Shown here: piece by piece, positions 35,562 to 44,523 of the stretch
How the letters are laid out: each line of letters opens with the position of its first letter
Numbering within the stretch: the first letter of the stretch is position 1
DNA from: CAVQDV01 sp963711375
Lineage (GTDB): Bacteria; Pseudomonadota; Gammaproteobacteria; Coxiellales; Coxiellaceae
Reading direction: 5' to 3'
Assembly: GCA_963711375.1 (NCBI GenBank)
Contig: CAVQDV010000005.1
Span: forward strand, 1,984,001-2,048,000
DNA: 64,000 nt
The notes under the pieces: model-generated
The model's input: the letters and a program-made list of their open reading frames with translations, nothing else
Databases searched by the model: none
Told to the model about the DNA's origin: nothing
Translations under genes and position numbers: made by a program

Positions 35562-36089
35562 TTATTTCGCAACGATGACCATAGCAGCCCGAAGTGTGCG
35601 GCCATTCAATTCGTAGCCTCTTTGTAAAACCTGAATAATCGAATTTGACGTAAATTCTGGATTCGGCTGCATGGACATCGCTTCATGACGCATCGGGTCA
35701 AAAATTTCGCCGGGATTCGGATTAATTATCGTAATGCCATATTTTCCGACGGTTTTGAGCAGCATGTCGAGCGTTAATTGCATTCCTTGGAAATGCACGT
35801 CATTTTTATCGATGCCTTCTAATCCACGTTCTAGACTATCGATTATTGGCAATAAATCACCCAGCAATTTTTCAACGCCATATTTATGGGCATTTTGAAC
35901 ATCGCGTTCGGCGCGTTTTTGGAAATTTTCAAATTCGGCGTGCTGACGGATAAATTTTTCCTTGAATTCATTCATCTTCATTTCCATGGCGGTCAGCTGA
36001 TCTTCAAGAGCCGAACGCGAGGGAAATTCTAATCCTTCTTGAGATTGCTCTTCTTCATTGCCTTGTGGGGCATTTTCGTTTTCAGTCAT
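35562..36089 (-). CDS. grpE: GrpE, nucleotide exchange factor of DnaK
   Basis: A 175-residue GrpE. An acidic N-terminus is followed by the long dimer helix (residues about 28-80, ending FENFQKRAERDVQNAHKYG), and the beta domain contains the family signature (GEIFDPMRHEAMSMQP and VLQRGYELNGRTLRAAMVIV). It releases ADP from DnaK. It is transcribed leftward toward the LuxR-like gene, dnaK and dnaJ, and has its own sigma-32-like promoter at 36124-36151. Confidence 0.97.
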   Translation of the reverse strand: MTENENAPQGNEEEQSQEGLEFPSRSALEDQLTAMEMKMNEFKEKFIRQHAEFENFQKRAERDVQNAHKYGVEKLLGDLLPIIDSLERGLEGIDKNDVHFQGMQLTLDMLLKTVGKYGITIINPNPGEIFDPMRHEAMSMQPNPEFTSNSIIQVLQRGYELNGRTLRAAMVIVAK

Positions 36090-36123
36090 GTTAAATGGCT
36101 CCAGGTTGAATGTCTTGATATTA

Positions 36124-36151
36124 ATATAGGGACTTTAACAAAAGAATCAAG
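36124..36151 (-). promoter_or_regulatory. Heat-shock (sigma-32-like) promoter of grpE
   Basis: On the minus strand: CTTGATT (36151-36145), a 13-base spacer, CCCTATAT (36131-36124). The spacing equals that of the dnaK promoter, and the match to consensus is good though weaker. The leader to the grpE ATG would be about 30 bases. Confidence 0.7.
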
Positions 36152-36300
36152 GGAGAGAAGGGCTTCTCACCCAAGTTTCTAGTGAATTTGTCTTAAAACT
36201 TGGCGGCGGAGTCGTTATGAAACTAGATGTCCAAGAGATTTATACCCCAGAGTTTGAGATTTTGTCCTTTTCAAAAAAACCCGCTTAGATATTGAAAAAA

Positions 36301-36332
36301 TTAATATTTTCTTAAGCTTTCACCCATATAAT
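36301..36332 (+). promoter_or_regulatory. PmrA-box-like promoter of the 36367 gene
   Basis: TTAATATT at 36301 and TTAAGCTT at 36312 are direct repeats 11 bases apart, fitting the PmrA box cTTAATatT-N2-cTTAATatT known from Legionella and Coxiella. TATAAT at 36327-36332 begins 15 bases after the second TTAA. The start site near 36339 gives a short leader with GGGTCGGGG before the ATG. Confidence 0.72.
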
Positions 36333-36366
36333 ATCTCTCATCTAATAAGTAAGGGTCGGGGTAAAA

Positions 36367-39300
36367 ATGCGGGCTACTAAGGTTAATATTTTTGAGGAAG
36401 TGGTAAAGGTACAAGATGAAATGCTACTGGTGATTGCTTTGTCTGACCTGAAAGAAGGGCTTAATGTGTTGAATGCTAACCATGAATCGCCCTTAGCAGT
36501 CGCAGCCAAAGTGGGTAACCTGCTTTCGGTGAAGACGTTAATCGACAAGGGCGTTACTTTGAGTGGAAATGGCGTTGGCGATGTTTTGTTTTGGTCGATA
36601 GAACATCCTCAGGTCTTAACCTATTTGAAAGCGTTTGTGGAGGACCCAAAAGTTTTATTTCAAAATGGAGATATTACTTTGGCACATATTGAGTGCGCCT
36701 TAGGAAATGCCGCATTTTTCCAAGGGGACAATGTAAAATTATTAACAAAGCCCAATCGTCTAGGCATAACCCCAGCCTTTTATGCTTATTTGACGGGAAA
36801 AGAAGAAATTTTAAAATTGCTAAATCCATCGGACCCGCTGATTGTCCCAATTTCTTCTAAAGATAAAGTTAATTTATCATTAGATGATTGGCGTTCATTA
36901 GCACTGTGTTTTGTCAAATTAGGTGTAGCTTTTGAAGAGCTAAAGCTAAAAGGAGCTGAAGTTTATTTTCATGAAGCACGCAAAATATTAGAAGTTCCTC
37001 GAGAAATCGAAATAGAGAGCGACAAAATTCTCCTCGCCGATTGTCGGGCAGGCTTAGTCGTCTATGAAAAGGATCTTATGAAAAAAACAAATTTATATAG
37101 GGATTCTTTCATTAATCCGAAAAATGACAATTTCAATACTCCTGAAGGCAAAAGAGTGGCGTATGCCTTTTATTGCCTTGAGCCAAAAGCGGTTGATTCT
37201 AGCTGGGCAAGACCCGCTGCCCATTTTATTGCAAAATACAATGAACTTTATTCTACTATTAGCCAAGATATGTTGAAAGCTATAATTAAATATCTTTTGG
37301 AAAAAAATTATTTTTTTGAGCTAAAAAAAGCAATTGCTGCTATTCAAGACAAAAGTGCAGAGTATGAAAAGCTCAATACTGTTGCCGATGAACATATTCA
37401 GGATCAGAGCCTTCGAAGGCAAGCCGCCGAGCCAACAAATTCTTTAGAAACTAAACTTACGTTTCTTAGCAAGATAATGCATAAATCTAATCCGGAAATG
37501 TCAGACCAAAACCAACTCGTTCTCGAGCTTGCCTCTAAAACGGAAGTAATAGAGAAAAAGAGAGAGTTTTTAAATTTTATTGTGGATAAGGAGAATTTAG
37601 TCCGTTATTGGGAGGCAGAAAATAGTTTGTCTTTAGCTAAATTGTATAAAGAAGTAGGGAATAGCCAAGACCTATTAAATTTATCCCAAAAATTTATAGA
37701 AATGGGGAAGCTCAATTCCAATCAGATCAAAAATTTTGATGATTATATTCAATATGCGATAAGAAAATTAATTGAGGATCTTTATTACGTAACCCAGACG
37801 AAAGTCCCAGAATCTTTTGTTATCAAATTTAATGAGGTTCTACTTGAATTATGGTGGCATTTGGAGGCCGAAGCTTATGATAAAGCTATTGCCTTGGGAT
37901 GGGGGATCTTTAATTCTTTTACAAATAGCCGTCATTACAGCAATCTTAAAAATACTGAATATAAGTTTAATCAGTCGTTTTTTTCTAAACATCCTTTATT
38001 GGATTTATATATCATGACGATACAAGCTGCTCTGGCCACTCAAAAAGAGGGTGTAGAAGACAGGCTTAGGAATGAAAAATGGCCCATAGCGAACGTATAT
38101 AACAAGCTTAGGAATGAATTTGTAGCTTTGCTAGCCCCCCCTAAAGTAACCGATTTCCCCGACCGATTAGACTTTCTTATTAGGTTGTTCACCATCCTAA
38201 AAATGACTCCAGCGGGGGACTTAAAATGGGCAGAATTCTTTGAGTTAATTTTTAAGAAAATATCAAATAGCTGGAATTTAAATGAGAGCCCCAAAATTGT
38301 GAAAATTTTTGAAGATATTGTGGGGTATTATAGTGAGCACTATTACAAAGTATCGTATGAAGTCCAAAGCAAATTTTTGTCAGCCTACCATTTCGGGCTT
38401 AACAAAATTATATTTAGTCCACTTTTGGAAATGGCAGGGGATGACCATGCATCTTTCGATGTGGTTTTGTTACCAGCGAGACAATGGAAACAATACGCCA
38501 ACAAAAACCTCTATGCAAATATTCGTTTGTATGAGGGGGCGAAGGAGGATGAAAAACCCAATTTCAGGAAAAAAATTCTTGAATTAGCTAAAGCAGATAC
38601 GCTTAAACATTACTTTAAATTGTTTATGCCCAACAAGGTTCTAAATAAGGATTTTAATAAAAGCAATGGAATTGGATTAAAAGTTTTTGATGGTCTTGAT
38701 AAACTGTTTGATGAACTAAAAAAATTATTTGATAAGTTTGAACAAAAGGTTGGAGCTCAAGCGGCACAGATAGCGAAACAAGCTGTTAAAGTAGATTCGC
38801 AAGATAAAAATTCGGGTATTTCCACTGAAAAATCTTTGGGAGACGAATCTAAATTTTCTTCTATTGGTTTTGATAAAAAAGGGTCCGAATCCCATTTCGA
38901 GTTGCCAGAAAATAAAACCAATATCGCACAATTAGTGCTGTATTTAAGCCTATATTGGAATGAACGACAAGAGAAGCCTTTAAATAATAACAACAATAAT
39001 AACGAGCTCGTAATCCCAAATTCTCGAGTCCAGGAAGCTTTTGAATTAGCGGCCAGGTGGTGTGCTAGCGAATGGAGTGAGGGCTTTATTTCCATGCTAA
39101 TGAATGGGGAATATCCGATTGAATTAGAAGATCTTGGGGTTCGCATTATTTTAGGAATGGCTCCTGATATCTTCTTGCAAAGTTTGAGTAAGTGCTTAAA
39201 AATGGAGACGCCTTCGCAAAAATTATTGCAGTTCACACAAAAAATACTTCAGCTTATTAATGATGACTTCGGTGTTGTGAAGGATATCCAGGGTAATGCT

Positions 39301-40155
39301 AAGGTCATTGATGAAATGTATGGTCTTTTTAAACCCTCAGACCCCGCTCCAACAGCGTCCGCTCCTCCATTTGAAATCTCCTCTAATGAGGGAAAGCCTG
39401 ACCTTTTGCCAGCAATTCCTGAAAAGATTGAAAATAATATTCTGCTGCAGAAAAGTGACGCTAATACTCATGAGTATTTTGCAAGCGTGCTGCCTTCAGC
39501 CCCGCCCTTGTCGGCAGAGCAGCCCCAGCCTGAGAATTCAGTTCAAGAAAAAATGCAGCTTCAATCAATACCTGCTGTAGAAGGAAGTTTTTCTTCTGAA
39601 CCAGAACAGCCTCAACTGGATCCCTTGTTACACTCAAATTTTGATACGCAAACTCAGTTACTAAAAATTCAAACTCAGGAGGCTATTCAGGATCTTGAAC
39701 CAAAACAGCCTCAACAGGAGCCTCTGCTAGATTTAAATCTTAAAGAAATGCAAGCTCAGTTACTGCAAATGCAAATGATCGTCCAAGCATTAATGCAGCC
39801 CAAAAAGGAAGAAAGTAATCTGCATTTTGAGCAGAAATTAGAGGAACAAAATAAAAGCTTAGAACTATTAGAAGCCAATCAGTCGATACTTCAGGAAGAA
39901 AATAATAAATTGAAGCAAAAAGTGGCCGAGCAAGACCGAAGAATTGAATCATTGGAAGCCCAGCAGGCAAGAAATCAGATTGAAGGAAACCGATACCGGT
40001 TTCTTCAAAGTCATCCACCTAAGAGCCCAAATAAATATGCGGCAAGTGTTAATAAATACAAGAATCAAAAAAAAGAGGAACGCAATATTATCCTTCGAAA
40101 AGGTGATGCGGGGGGAAGGGGCCACGTCCGAAATCCCTCTGATCCCAGTCCCTAA
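36367..40155 (+). CDS. Large putative effector (1262 aa): ankyrin-like start, PSAPPL motif, coiled-coil end
   Basis: A 1262-residue soluble protein without signal peptide. Residues about 25-75 (NHESPLAVAAKVGNLLSVKT followed by LIDKGV) are one or two ankyrin-type repeats. A long alpha-helical region follows with no family I recognise. Residues about 990-1120 are Pro/Gln-rich with PSAPPL at 1043-1048, and about 1155-1210 form a coiled coil. The tail is basic with Glu/Lys clusters (KNQKKEERNIILRKGD), compatible with a type IVB secretion signal. The promoter at 36301-36332 carries PmrA-like boxes, as many Dot/Icm effectors do. Effector status is inferred. It stands alone. Confidence 0.72.
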   Translation: MRATKVNIFEEVVKVQDEMLLVIALSDLKEGLNVLNANHESPLAVAAKVGNLLSVKTLIDKGVTLSGNGVGDVLFWSIEHPQVLTYLKAFVEDPKVLFQNGDITLAHIECALGNAAFFQGDNVKLLTKPNRLGITPAFYAYLTGKEEILKLLNPSDPLIVPISSKDKVNLSLDDWRSLALCFVKLGVAFEELKLKGAEVYFHEARKILEVPREIEIESDKILLADCRAGLVVYEKDLMKKTNLYRDSFINPKNDNFNTPEGKRVAYAFYCLEPKAVDSSWARPAAHFIAKYNELYSTISQDMLKAIIKYLLEKNYFFELKKAIAAIQDKSAEYEKLNTVADEHIQDQSLRRQAAEPTNSLETKLTFLSKIMHKSNPEMSDQNQLVLELASKTEVIEKKREFLNFIVDKENLVRYWEAENSLSLAKLYKEVGNSQDLLNLSQKFIEMGKLNSNQIKNFDDYIQYAIRKLIEDLYYVTQTKVPESFVIKFNEVLLELWWHLEAEAYDKAIALGWGIFNSFTNSRHYSNLKNTEYKFNQSFFSKHPLLDLYIMTIQAALATQKEGVEDRLRNEKWPIANVYNKLRNEFVALLAPPKVTDFPDRLDFLIRLFTILKMTPAGDLKWAEFFELIFKKISNSWNLNESPKIVKIFEDIVGYYSEHYYKVSYEVQSKFLSAYHFGLNKIIFSPLLEMAGDDHASFDVVLLPARQWKQYANKNLYANIRLYEGAKEDEKPNFRKKILELAKADTLKHYFKLFMPNKVLNKDFNKSNGIGLKVFDGLDKLFDELKKLFDKFEQKVGAQAAQIAKQAVKVDSQDKNSGISTEKSLGDESKFSSIGFDKKGSESHFELPENKTNIAQLVLYLSLYWNERQEKPLNNNNNNNELVIPNSRVQEAFELAARWCASEWSEGFISMLMNGEYPIELEDLGVRIILGMAPDIFLQSLSKCLKMETPSQKLLQFTQKILQLINDDFGVVKDIQGNAKVIDEMYGLFKPSDPAPTASAPPFEISSNEGKPDLLPAIPEKIENNILLQKSDANTHEYFASVLPSAPPLSAEQPQPENSVQEKMQLQSIPAVEGSFSSEPEQPQLDPLLHSNFDTQTQLLKIQTQEAIQDLEPKQPQQEPLLDLNLKEMQAQLLQMQMIVQALMQPKKEESNLHFEQKLEEQNKSLELLEANQSILQEENNKLKQKVAEQDRRIESLEAQQARNQIEGNRYRFLQSHPPKSPNKYAASVNKYKNQKKEERNIILRKGDAGGRGHVRNPSDPSP

Positions 40156-40231
40156 GGAATTTGCCATTCCTAAGCTTTGATAAAATGCCAGCAGCTCTAC
40201 TAAACAGGTAAAAGCTTTTTCCGCAAAAAAA

Positions 40232-40306
40232 GCGGAGATTATGAATCTCCCTGGCTTTATACTGCGGAGATTAAGTGCTACAATCTCCGCAAGAGGTGCG
40301 GAGATT
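40232..40306 (+). promoter_or_regulatory. Repeated GCGGAGATT operators and promoter of the Fic gene
   Basis: GCGGAGATT occurs at 40232-40240, 40264-40272 and 40298-40306. The first two are paired with inverted AATCTCC(GC) at 40244-40250 and 40282-40290; the third touches the start ATG. TATACT at 40258-40263 is a probable -10, so the operators surround the promoter and cover the ribosome binding site. This fits autoregulation by the winged-helix end of the Fic protein. Confidence 0.75.
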
Positions 40307-41404
40307 ATGCAGTATATTCATGAAAGGGCGGCTTGGCCTAAACTTTATTGGGACAGCGACAAATTGGCTAAGCCTCTGGCGGAAATACGCCATCAGCAAG
40401 GATATCTTTTGGGTCGAATGAGTACGCTTGGCTTTACTATTAGGGCAGAAGCAAGCTTGGAAATTTTGACGAGTGATGCGGTTAAGTCTAGCGCTATTGA
40501 GGGAGAGGTTCTCGATCCCGAGAAAGTGCGTTCGTCTTTGGCCAGCCGACTTGGAATTGATATTGGCGGAGTGTTGCCAAAGGATCGGCACGTTGAGGGC
40601 TTTGTCGATATGATGTTAGATGCCACTTCGCATCATCAAAAATTATTAACAAAAGATCGCTTATTTTCTTGGCATAGTGCTCTGTTTCCCACGGGCAAAA
40701 GTGGGCTTCATGCCATTTCGGTCGGCGCTTGGCGACCTGCAAAAGCAGGGCCCATGCGAGTTGTGTCGGGCCCTTTTGGGCGAGAGAAAATTCATTTTGA
40801 AGCGCCAGAGGCCAAGCGTTTAGCGAAAGAAATGAGGCAATTTTTAGAGTGGTTTAACTCCAAGAATAATGTGGATGCGGTTTTAAAAGCGGGCATTGCG
40901 CATTTTTGGTTTGTGACCATTCACCCATTTGAGGATGGTAATGGACGAATTGCTCGGGCCATTGCTGATTTGTGTCTTGCTAGAGCGGATGGTATTTCGG
41001 AACGTTTTTACAGTCTTTCAACCAGTATAGAGCATGATCGAAAAAATTATTACGATATTCTCGAAAAATCTCAGAAAAATGGTCTTGATATTACGCCTTG
41101 GTTAGAATGGTTTTTAACCTGTCTCGGTGGCGCGATAAAAAGCGCAGAGGCCTTGTTAGAACATGTGCTTAAAAAATCGAAAATCTGGGAAAAATTAAAT
41201 CAACATCCGATTAATGATCGTCAGCGAAAAATAATAAATCGTATGCTCAGTAATTTTGAGGGAAATCTTACAACGAGTAAATATGCAAAAATCGCAAAGT
41301 GCTCCCAAGATACCGCACTGAGAGATATTCAATCTTTAATTAGCTATGGAGTAATGAGGCAAAAAACTGGTGGCGGACGCTCAACAAATTATGAGCTTTG
41401 CTGA
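40307..41404 (+). CDS. Fic-domain AMP-transferase with winged-helix C-terminus
   Basis: A 365-residue Fic protein. The active-site motif HPFEDGNGR is complete (His near residue 206), so nucleotide transfer from ATP to target hydroxyls is expected. An N-terminal inhibitory helix with SSAIEGE (residues about 61-67) is present, so it is self-inhibited (class II). The C-terminal 60 residues (LTTSKYAKIAKCSQDTALRD onward) form a winged helix. The chosen ATG 40307 follows GCGGAG directly; the open frame extends to 40241 through the operators. This chromosomal self-regulated type is common in bacteria; a host-directed role is possible but there is no specific sign of it. Confidence 0.92.
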   Translation: MQYIHERAAWPKLYWDSDKLAKPLAEIRHQQGYLLGRMSTLGFTIRAEASLEILTSDAVKSSAIEGEVLDPEKVRSSLASRLGIDIGGVLPKDRHVEGFVDMMLDATSHHQKLLTKDRLFSWHSALFPTGKSGLHAISVGAWRPAKAGPMRVVSGPFGREKIHFEAPEAKRLAKEMRQFLEWFNSKNNVDAVLKAGIAHFWFVTIHPFEDGNGRIARAIADLCLARADGISERFYSLSTSIEHDRKNYYDILEKSQKNGLDITPWLEWFLTCLGGAIKSAEALLEHVLKKSKIWEKLNQHPINDRQRKIINRMLSNFEGNLTTSKYAKIAKCSQDTALRDIQSLISYGVMRQKTGGGRSTNYELC

Positions 41405-41415
41405 GTTTTTTAACT

Positions 41416-41428
41416 TGACCACTGGTCA
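41416..41428. promoter_or_regulatory. Operator-like palindrome before the acetamidase-like gene
   Basis: TGACCA-C-TGGTCA is a perfect 6-1-6 palindrome 45 bases before the ATG at 41473, of the size recognised by GntR- or TetR-type repressors. TTGACC at 41415-41420 overlaps it and could be a -35, but a well-spaced -10 is lacking. Confidence 0.4.
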
Positions 41429-41472
41429 GATTTACTTGATGATAATTCCTTGGGCTAAGTCATGGAGGAATT

Positions 41473-42810
41473 ATGAAGACCAAGTTCACCGTCATAAAAT
41501 TGATTAGCGCTAGTTTAATAGCGGCATTTTCTGCAAATTTTGCCTATGCTTCCAGTCAAATGGAAAATTCATTGCCTTTTCTTTCTGGCTTACCAGATCA
41601 AGCGAAGATGGTGGCGCCAGTGAATTCAGTCACCGCAAAAAATAAAACCTATATTCTTCCAGCGACGCCTGCTACTTCACAATGGGGTGTATTTAATAGC
41701 AGCCAGGCGCCGGTATTAAAAATTAAATCGGGAGATTCTGTGGTTATTGAAACAATGGCCGCCTCGGATAATCAGGTGGTTCCTGGCACAACCATCGACC
41801 AAATTGTGAAAATACAAAACGCGATTCCGGGGCGTGGTCCGCATACCTTGACGGGGCCTATTTATGTGGAAGGTGCCGAACCGGGTGATGTATTGCGCGT
41901 TCATTTTAACAAAATTGTCCCGCGCTCCTATGCTTCGAATAATAGTGCGCCAGGCAAGGGATTATTTCCGAAGGAATTTCCAAATCCTCATGTGAGCTAT
42001 TATTATTTGGATGTGAAAAAAATGCAGATGCAATTTGCGCCGGGGATTGTTATTCCTTTGGCTCCTTTCCCCGGTGTTATTGCGGTGGCTCGGGCAAAAC
42101 CTGGTAAATACGATTCTGCGCCCCCAGGGCCTTTTGGTGGCAACATGGATTTACGAGAAATGACGGAGGGAACTACCATCTATTTGCCTGTTTTTATGAA
42201 AGGTGCGCTCTTATGGACCGGTGATTCTCATGCGGGTCAAGGAAATGGCGAAATTGATTTAACCGCTATCGAAACGGCTTTTCAAGAATTTAATATAACG
42301 GTAGACGTCATTAAGCATAAGCCTCTTACCTGGCCGCGTGTTGAAACACCAAGGGCTTGGATAGCGGTGGGCTATGACAAGGATCTTAATAAGGCGCTCG
42401 ATATTTTAAAAAGTGAAACGATAAAATTAATAATGGATCATCAGCATGTGGCTCGCGACGAGGCTGAAAAAATTCTATTTTCCACATGGAATTGCCCGAT
42501 TTCGGAAGTGGTGAATGGCGTGCAGGGCGCTTATTGTATCGTTCCAAAAGAAATAAACAAAGCAGAAGCGAAAGAATTGCCCATGGCGGATAATAATAAA
42601 GAATATGTCACATATGCTCGAGATGCCGATATCGAAAATGCCATGAAAAAAGCTTCCATGGCCATGATCAACAAGGTGGTTAAAGAAAAAAATCTATCAC
42701 GCCTGGATGCTTACATCCTGGCAAGCTTTGCCATGGATTGCCGCATTGCACCCTACAAATCCGGTGACAAGGAAGTCCATTGCATGCTGCCTAAGAGTCT
42801 TTGGGTTTAA
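41473..42810 (+). CDS. Secreted acetamidase/formamidase-family protein
   Basis: A 445-residue protein with a signal peptide (hydrophobic core ISASLIAAFSANFAYA, cleavage near residue 27) and the FmdA/AmdA fold. Family motifs are GRGPHTLTGPIYVEGAEPGD and LLWTGDSHAGQGNGEIDLTA, the latter holding the metal/catalytic site, and near the end DAYILASFAMDCRI. These enzymes hydrolyse short amides to ammonia and acids; export to the periplasm is less usual than a cytoplasmic location. GGAGGAATT precedes ATG 41473. It is followed after 48 bases by the YdcF-like gene and may share its message. Confidence 0.88.
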   Translation: MKTKFTVIKLISASLIAAFSANFAYASSQMENSLPFLSGLPDQAKMVAPVNSVTAKNKTYILPATPATSQWGVFNSSQAPVLKIKSGDSVVIETMAASDNQVVPGTTIDQIVKIQNAIPGRGPHTLTGPIYVEGAEPGDVLRVHFNKIVPRSYASNNSAPGKGLFPKEFPNPHVSYYYLDVKKMQMQFAPGIVIPLAPFPGVIAVARAKPGKYDSAPPGPFGGNMDLREMTEGTTIYLPVFMKGALLWTGDSHAGQGNGEIDLTAIETAFQEFNITVDVIKHKPLTWPRVETPRAWIAVGYDKDLNKALDILKSETIKLIMDHQHVARDEAEKILFSTWNCPISEVVNGVQGAYCIVPKEINKAEAKELPMADNNKEYVTYARDADIENAMKKASMAMINKVVKEKNLSRLDAYILASFAMDCRIAPYKSGDKEVHCMLPKSLWV

Positions 42811-42858
42811 GTTTCCTCCCTCTTGTGGGATTGGATGCAGTCCCTTAAACTGAATGGC

Positions 42859-43623
42859 ATGTTTATCATTAAGAAATTGGCAGCGGCTTTTTTGTCACCA
42901 TTACCACTTTGTGTGATGCTTCTGTGTATTGGCCTCATTTTGCTGTGGCTGGATCGTGCCAGGAAAACCCAGCTGGCGCTTTTCACGGCTGGTGTTTTAG
43001 TGCTTATTTTGATCAGCTCGACTTATTTGCCAAGTTTATTTCTAGAGCGTTTAGAAAACTCTTATCAACCTTTAAGTGATCCTCCGCCTGTGAGTGCCAT
43101 CGTGGTGCTTGGCGGCGGTGTGCGCGATAAAGTGTCTGCGCCGCCGAATACTCAATTGGGTGCAGCTTCCTTGACCCGGCTGGTTGAGGGGGTGCGTTTA
43201 TATCGCGCTTTGGAAAGTGAAGGGATTCAAGCGAAATTTATTTTATCGGGCGGTCGTGTGTTTGGTTCACCTTCAGAATCTGGAATGATGCAAAATACCG
43301 CAGTTGTTTTGGGCGTAAATCCAAAAGACATGTTTATCGAAGATGGTTCGCAAGATACGCATCACGAAGCGCTCTTTTTAAAACCTATGCTAGAAAATAA
43401 GCCTTTTTTATTGGTCACATCGGCCGCTCACATGAGTCGTGCGATGGCTCTTTTTCAGGCGCAAGGCTTGAAGCCCATTCCAGCGCCCACTCAATATTTG
43501 GCCCGGAAAAATCAATTTAGCATGACGCGTTATTTTCCAAATGCGAGCGCGATTATGGAAACCGAAGTATTAATGCATGAATATGCGGGAATTCTGTGGG
43601 CACGCCTAAACGGATTCGTATAA
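42859..43623 (+). CDS. DUF218 membrane protein, ElyC/YdcF-like
   Basis: A 254-residue inner-membrane protein. Two N-terminal membrane helices (residues about 10-30 and 38-60) precede a DUF218 domain with VVLGGGVRD, the substrate-site ILSGGRVFG, and LVTSAAHMSRAM. ElyC of this family acts in envelope biogenesis involving the undecaprenyl-phosphate lipid carrier, YdcF less clearly. I chose ATG 42859, where the ElyC-type N-terminus (FIIKKLAAAFLSPLPL) begins; the frame is open to TTG 42823. It precedes nadK by 24 bases. Confidence 0.83.
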   Translation: MFIIKKLAAAFLSPLPLCVMLLCIGLILLWLDRARKTQLALFTAGVLVLILISSTYLPSLFLERLENSYQPLSDPPPVSAIVVLGGGVRDKVSAPPNTQLGAASLTRLVEGVRLYRALESEGIQAKFILSGGRVFGSPSESGMMQNTAVVLGVNPKDMFIEDGSQDTHHEALFLKPMLENKPFLLVTSAAHMSRAMALFQAQGLKPIPAPTQYLARKNQFSMTRYFPNASAIMETEVLMHEYAGILWARLNGFV

Positions 43624-43647
43624 ATTTTTTTAGAGATGGAATTTAAA

Positions 43648-44523
43648 ATGAATAATAAAGCATTTAAAAATATTTTACTGATGGGACGGCCAGGTGCAAA
43701 CGGGATTGTTGAAACCTTAGAAGCGCTTAGCCGATATTTAATGACGCAAAATGTAGGGATATGGATCGAACAGTCTGTCGCCGAATTAATGTCTGAATGT
43801 TCTTATTCAGTTGTGACTTCGGATCATATACCTTCTGAAGTTGATTTAATTATTGTCGTGGGCGGTGACGGCAGTTTATTACAAGCGGCCCGAGTCGCCA
43901 TTCATCATGATTTACCGGTTTTAGGAATTAATCGAGGCCGGCTAGGCTTTTTAACTGACATACTTCCGGATCATTTAGAAGCGGTTGGAGACGTTCTTGC
44001 AGGACATTTTTTTCGTGAAGAACGCTTTTTACTGCGCGCAGAATTATTTTCCTACGATTCCATCGTTTACGATAGCGTTGCATTAAATGATGTGGTGCTC
44101 TTGCCTGGCAATGGCGTTCACATGATTGAGTTTGATACTTATGTAGATGGACAATTTGTGTGTAATCAGCGGGCGGATGGATTAATTGTGGCTACTCCGA
44201 CGGGATCCACAGCGTATTCTCTTTCTGGTGGCGGTCCCATTTTACACCCAAAATTAAACGCGATTGTCTTAGTCTCGATGTTTCCTCATCGACTAAGTTC
44301 TCGCCCGATCGTGGTGGATGCCGAAAGCGAAATCGAAATTCATGTTAAGCAATCGTCTCCGCATTTAAGCGCAGACGGTTTATTAAAAGTGGAAGTTCCA
44401 TCAGGATCAAAAATTATCATTAAAAAACTGCCTCAAAAACTCTCTTTAATTCATCCTGAGGATTATAATTATTTTGCACGGTTGCGAGAAAAATTGGGCT
44501 GGGAGCGCAAAGGAAATTCATAA
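43648..44523 (+). CDS. nadK: NAD kinase
   Basis: A 291-residue ATP-NAD kinase that makes NADP. The GGDGS motif (residues 72-76) binds nucleotide, and the later GINRGRLGFLTD, NDVVL and ATPTGSTAYSLSGGGPI form the NAD site. Length is normal. ATG 43648 is preceded by GAGATGG; ATG 43636 is an in-frame alternative that adds four residues. The stop overlaps the recN start (TAATG), the usual nadK-recN arrangement in gammaproteobacteria. Confidence 0.96.
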   Translation: MNNKAFKNILLMGRPGANGIVETLEALSRYLMTQNVGIWIEQSVAELMSECSYSVVTSDHIPSEVDLIIVVGGDGSLLQAARVAIHHDLPVLGINRGRLGFLTDILPDHLEAVGDVLAGHFFREERFLLRAELFSYDSIVYDSVALNDVVLLPGNGVHMIEFDTYVDGQFVCNQRADGLIVATPTGSTAYSLSGGGPILHPKLNAIVLVSMFPHRLSSRPIVVDAESEIEIHVKQSSPHLSADGLLKVEVPSGSKIIIKKLPQKLSLIHPEDYNYFARLREKLGWERKGNS

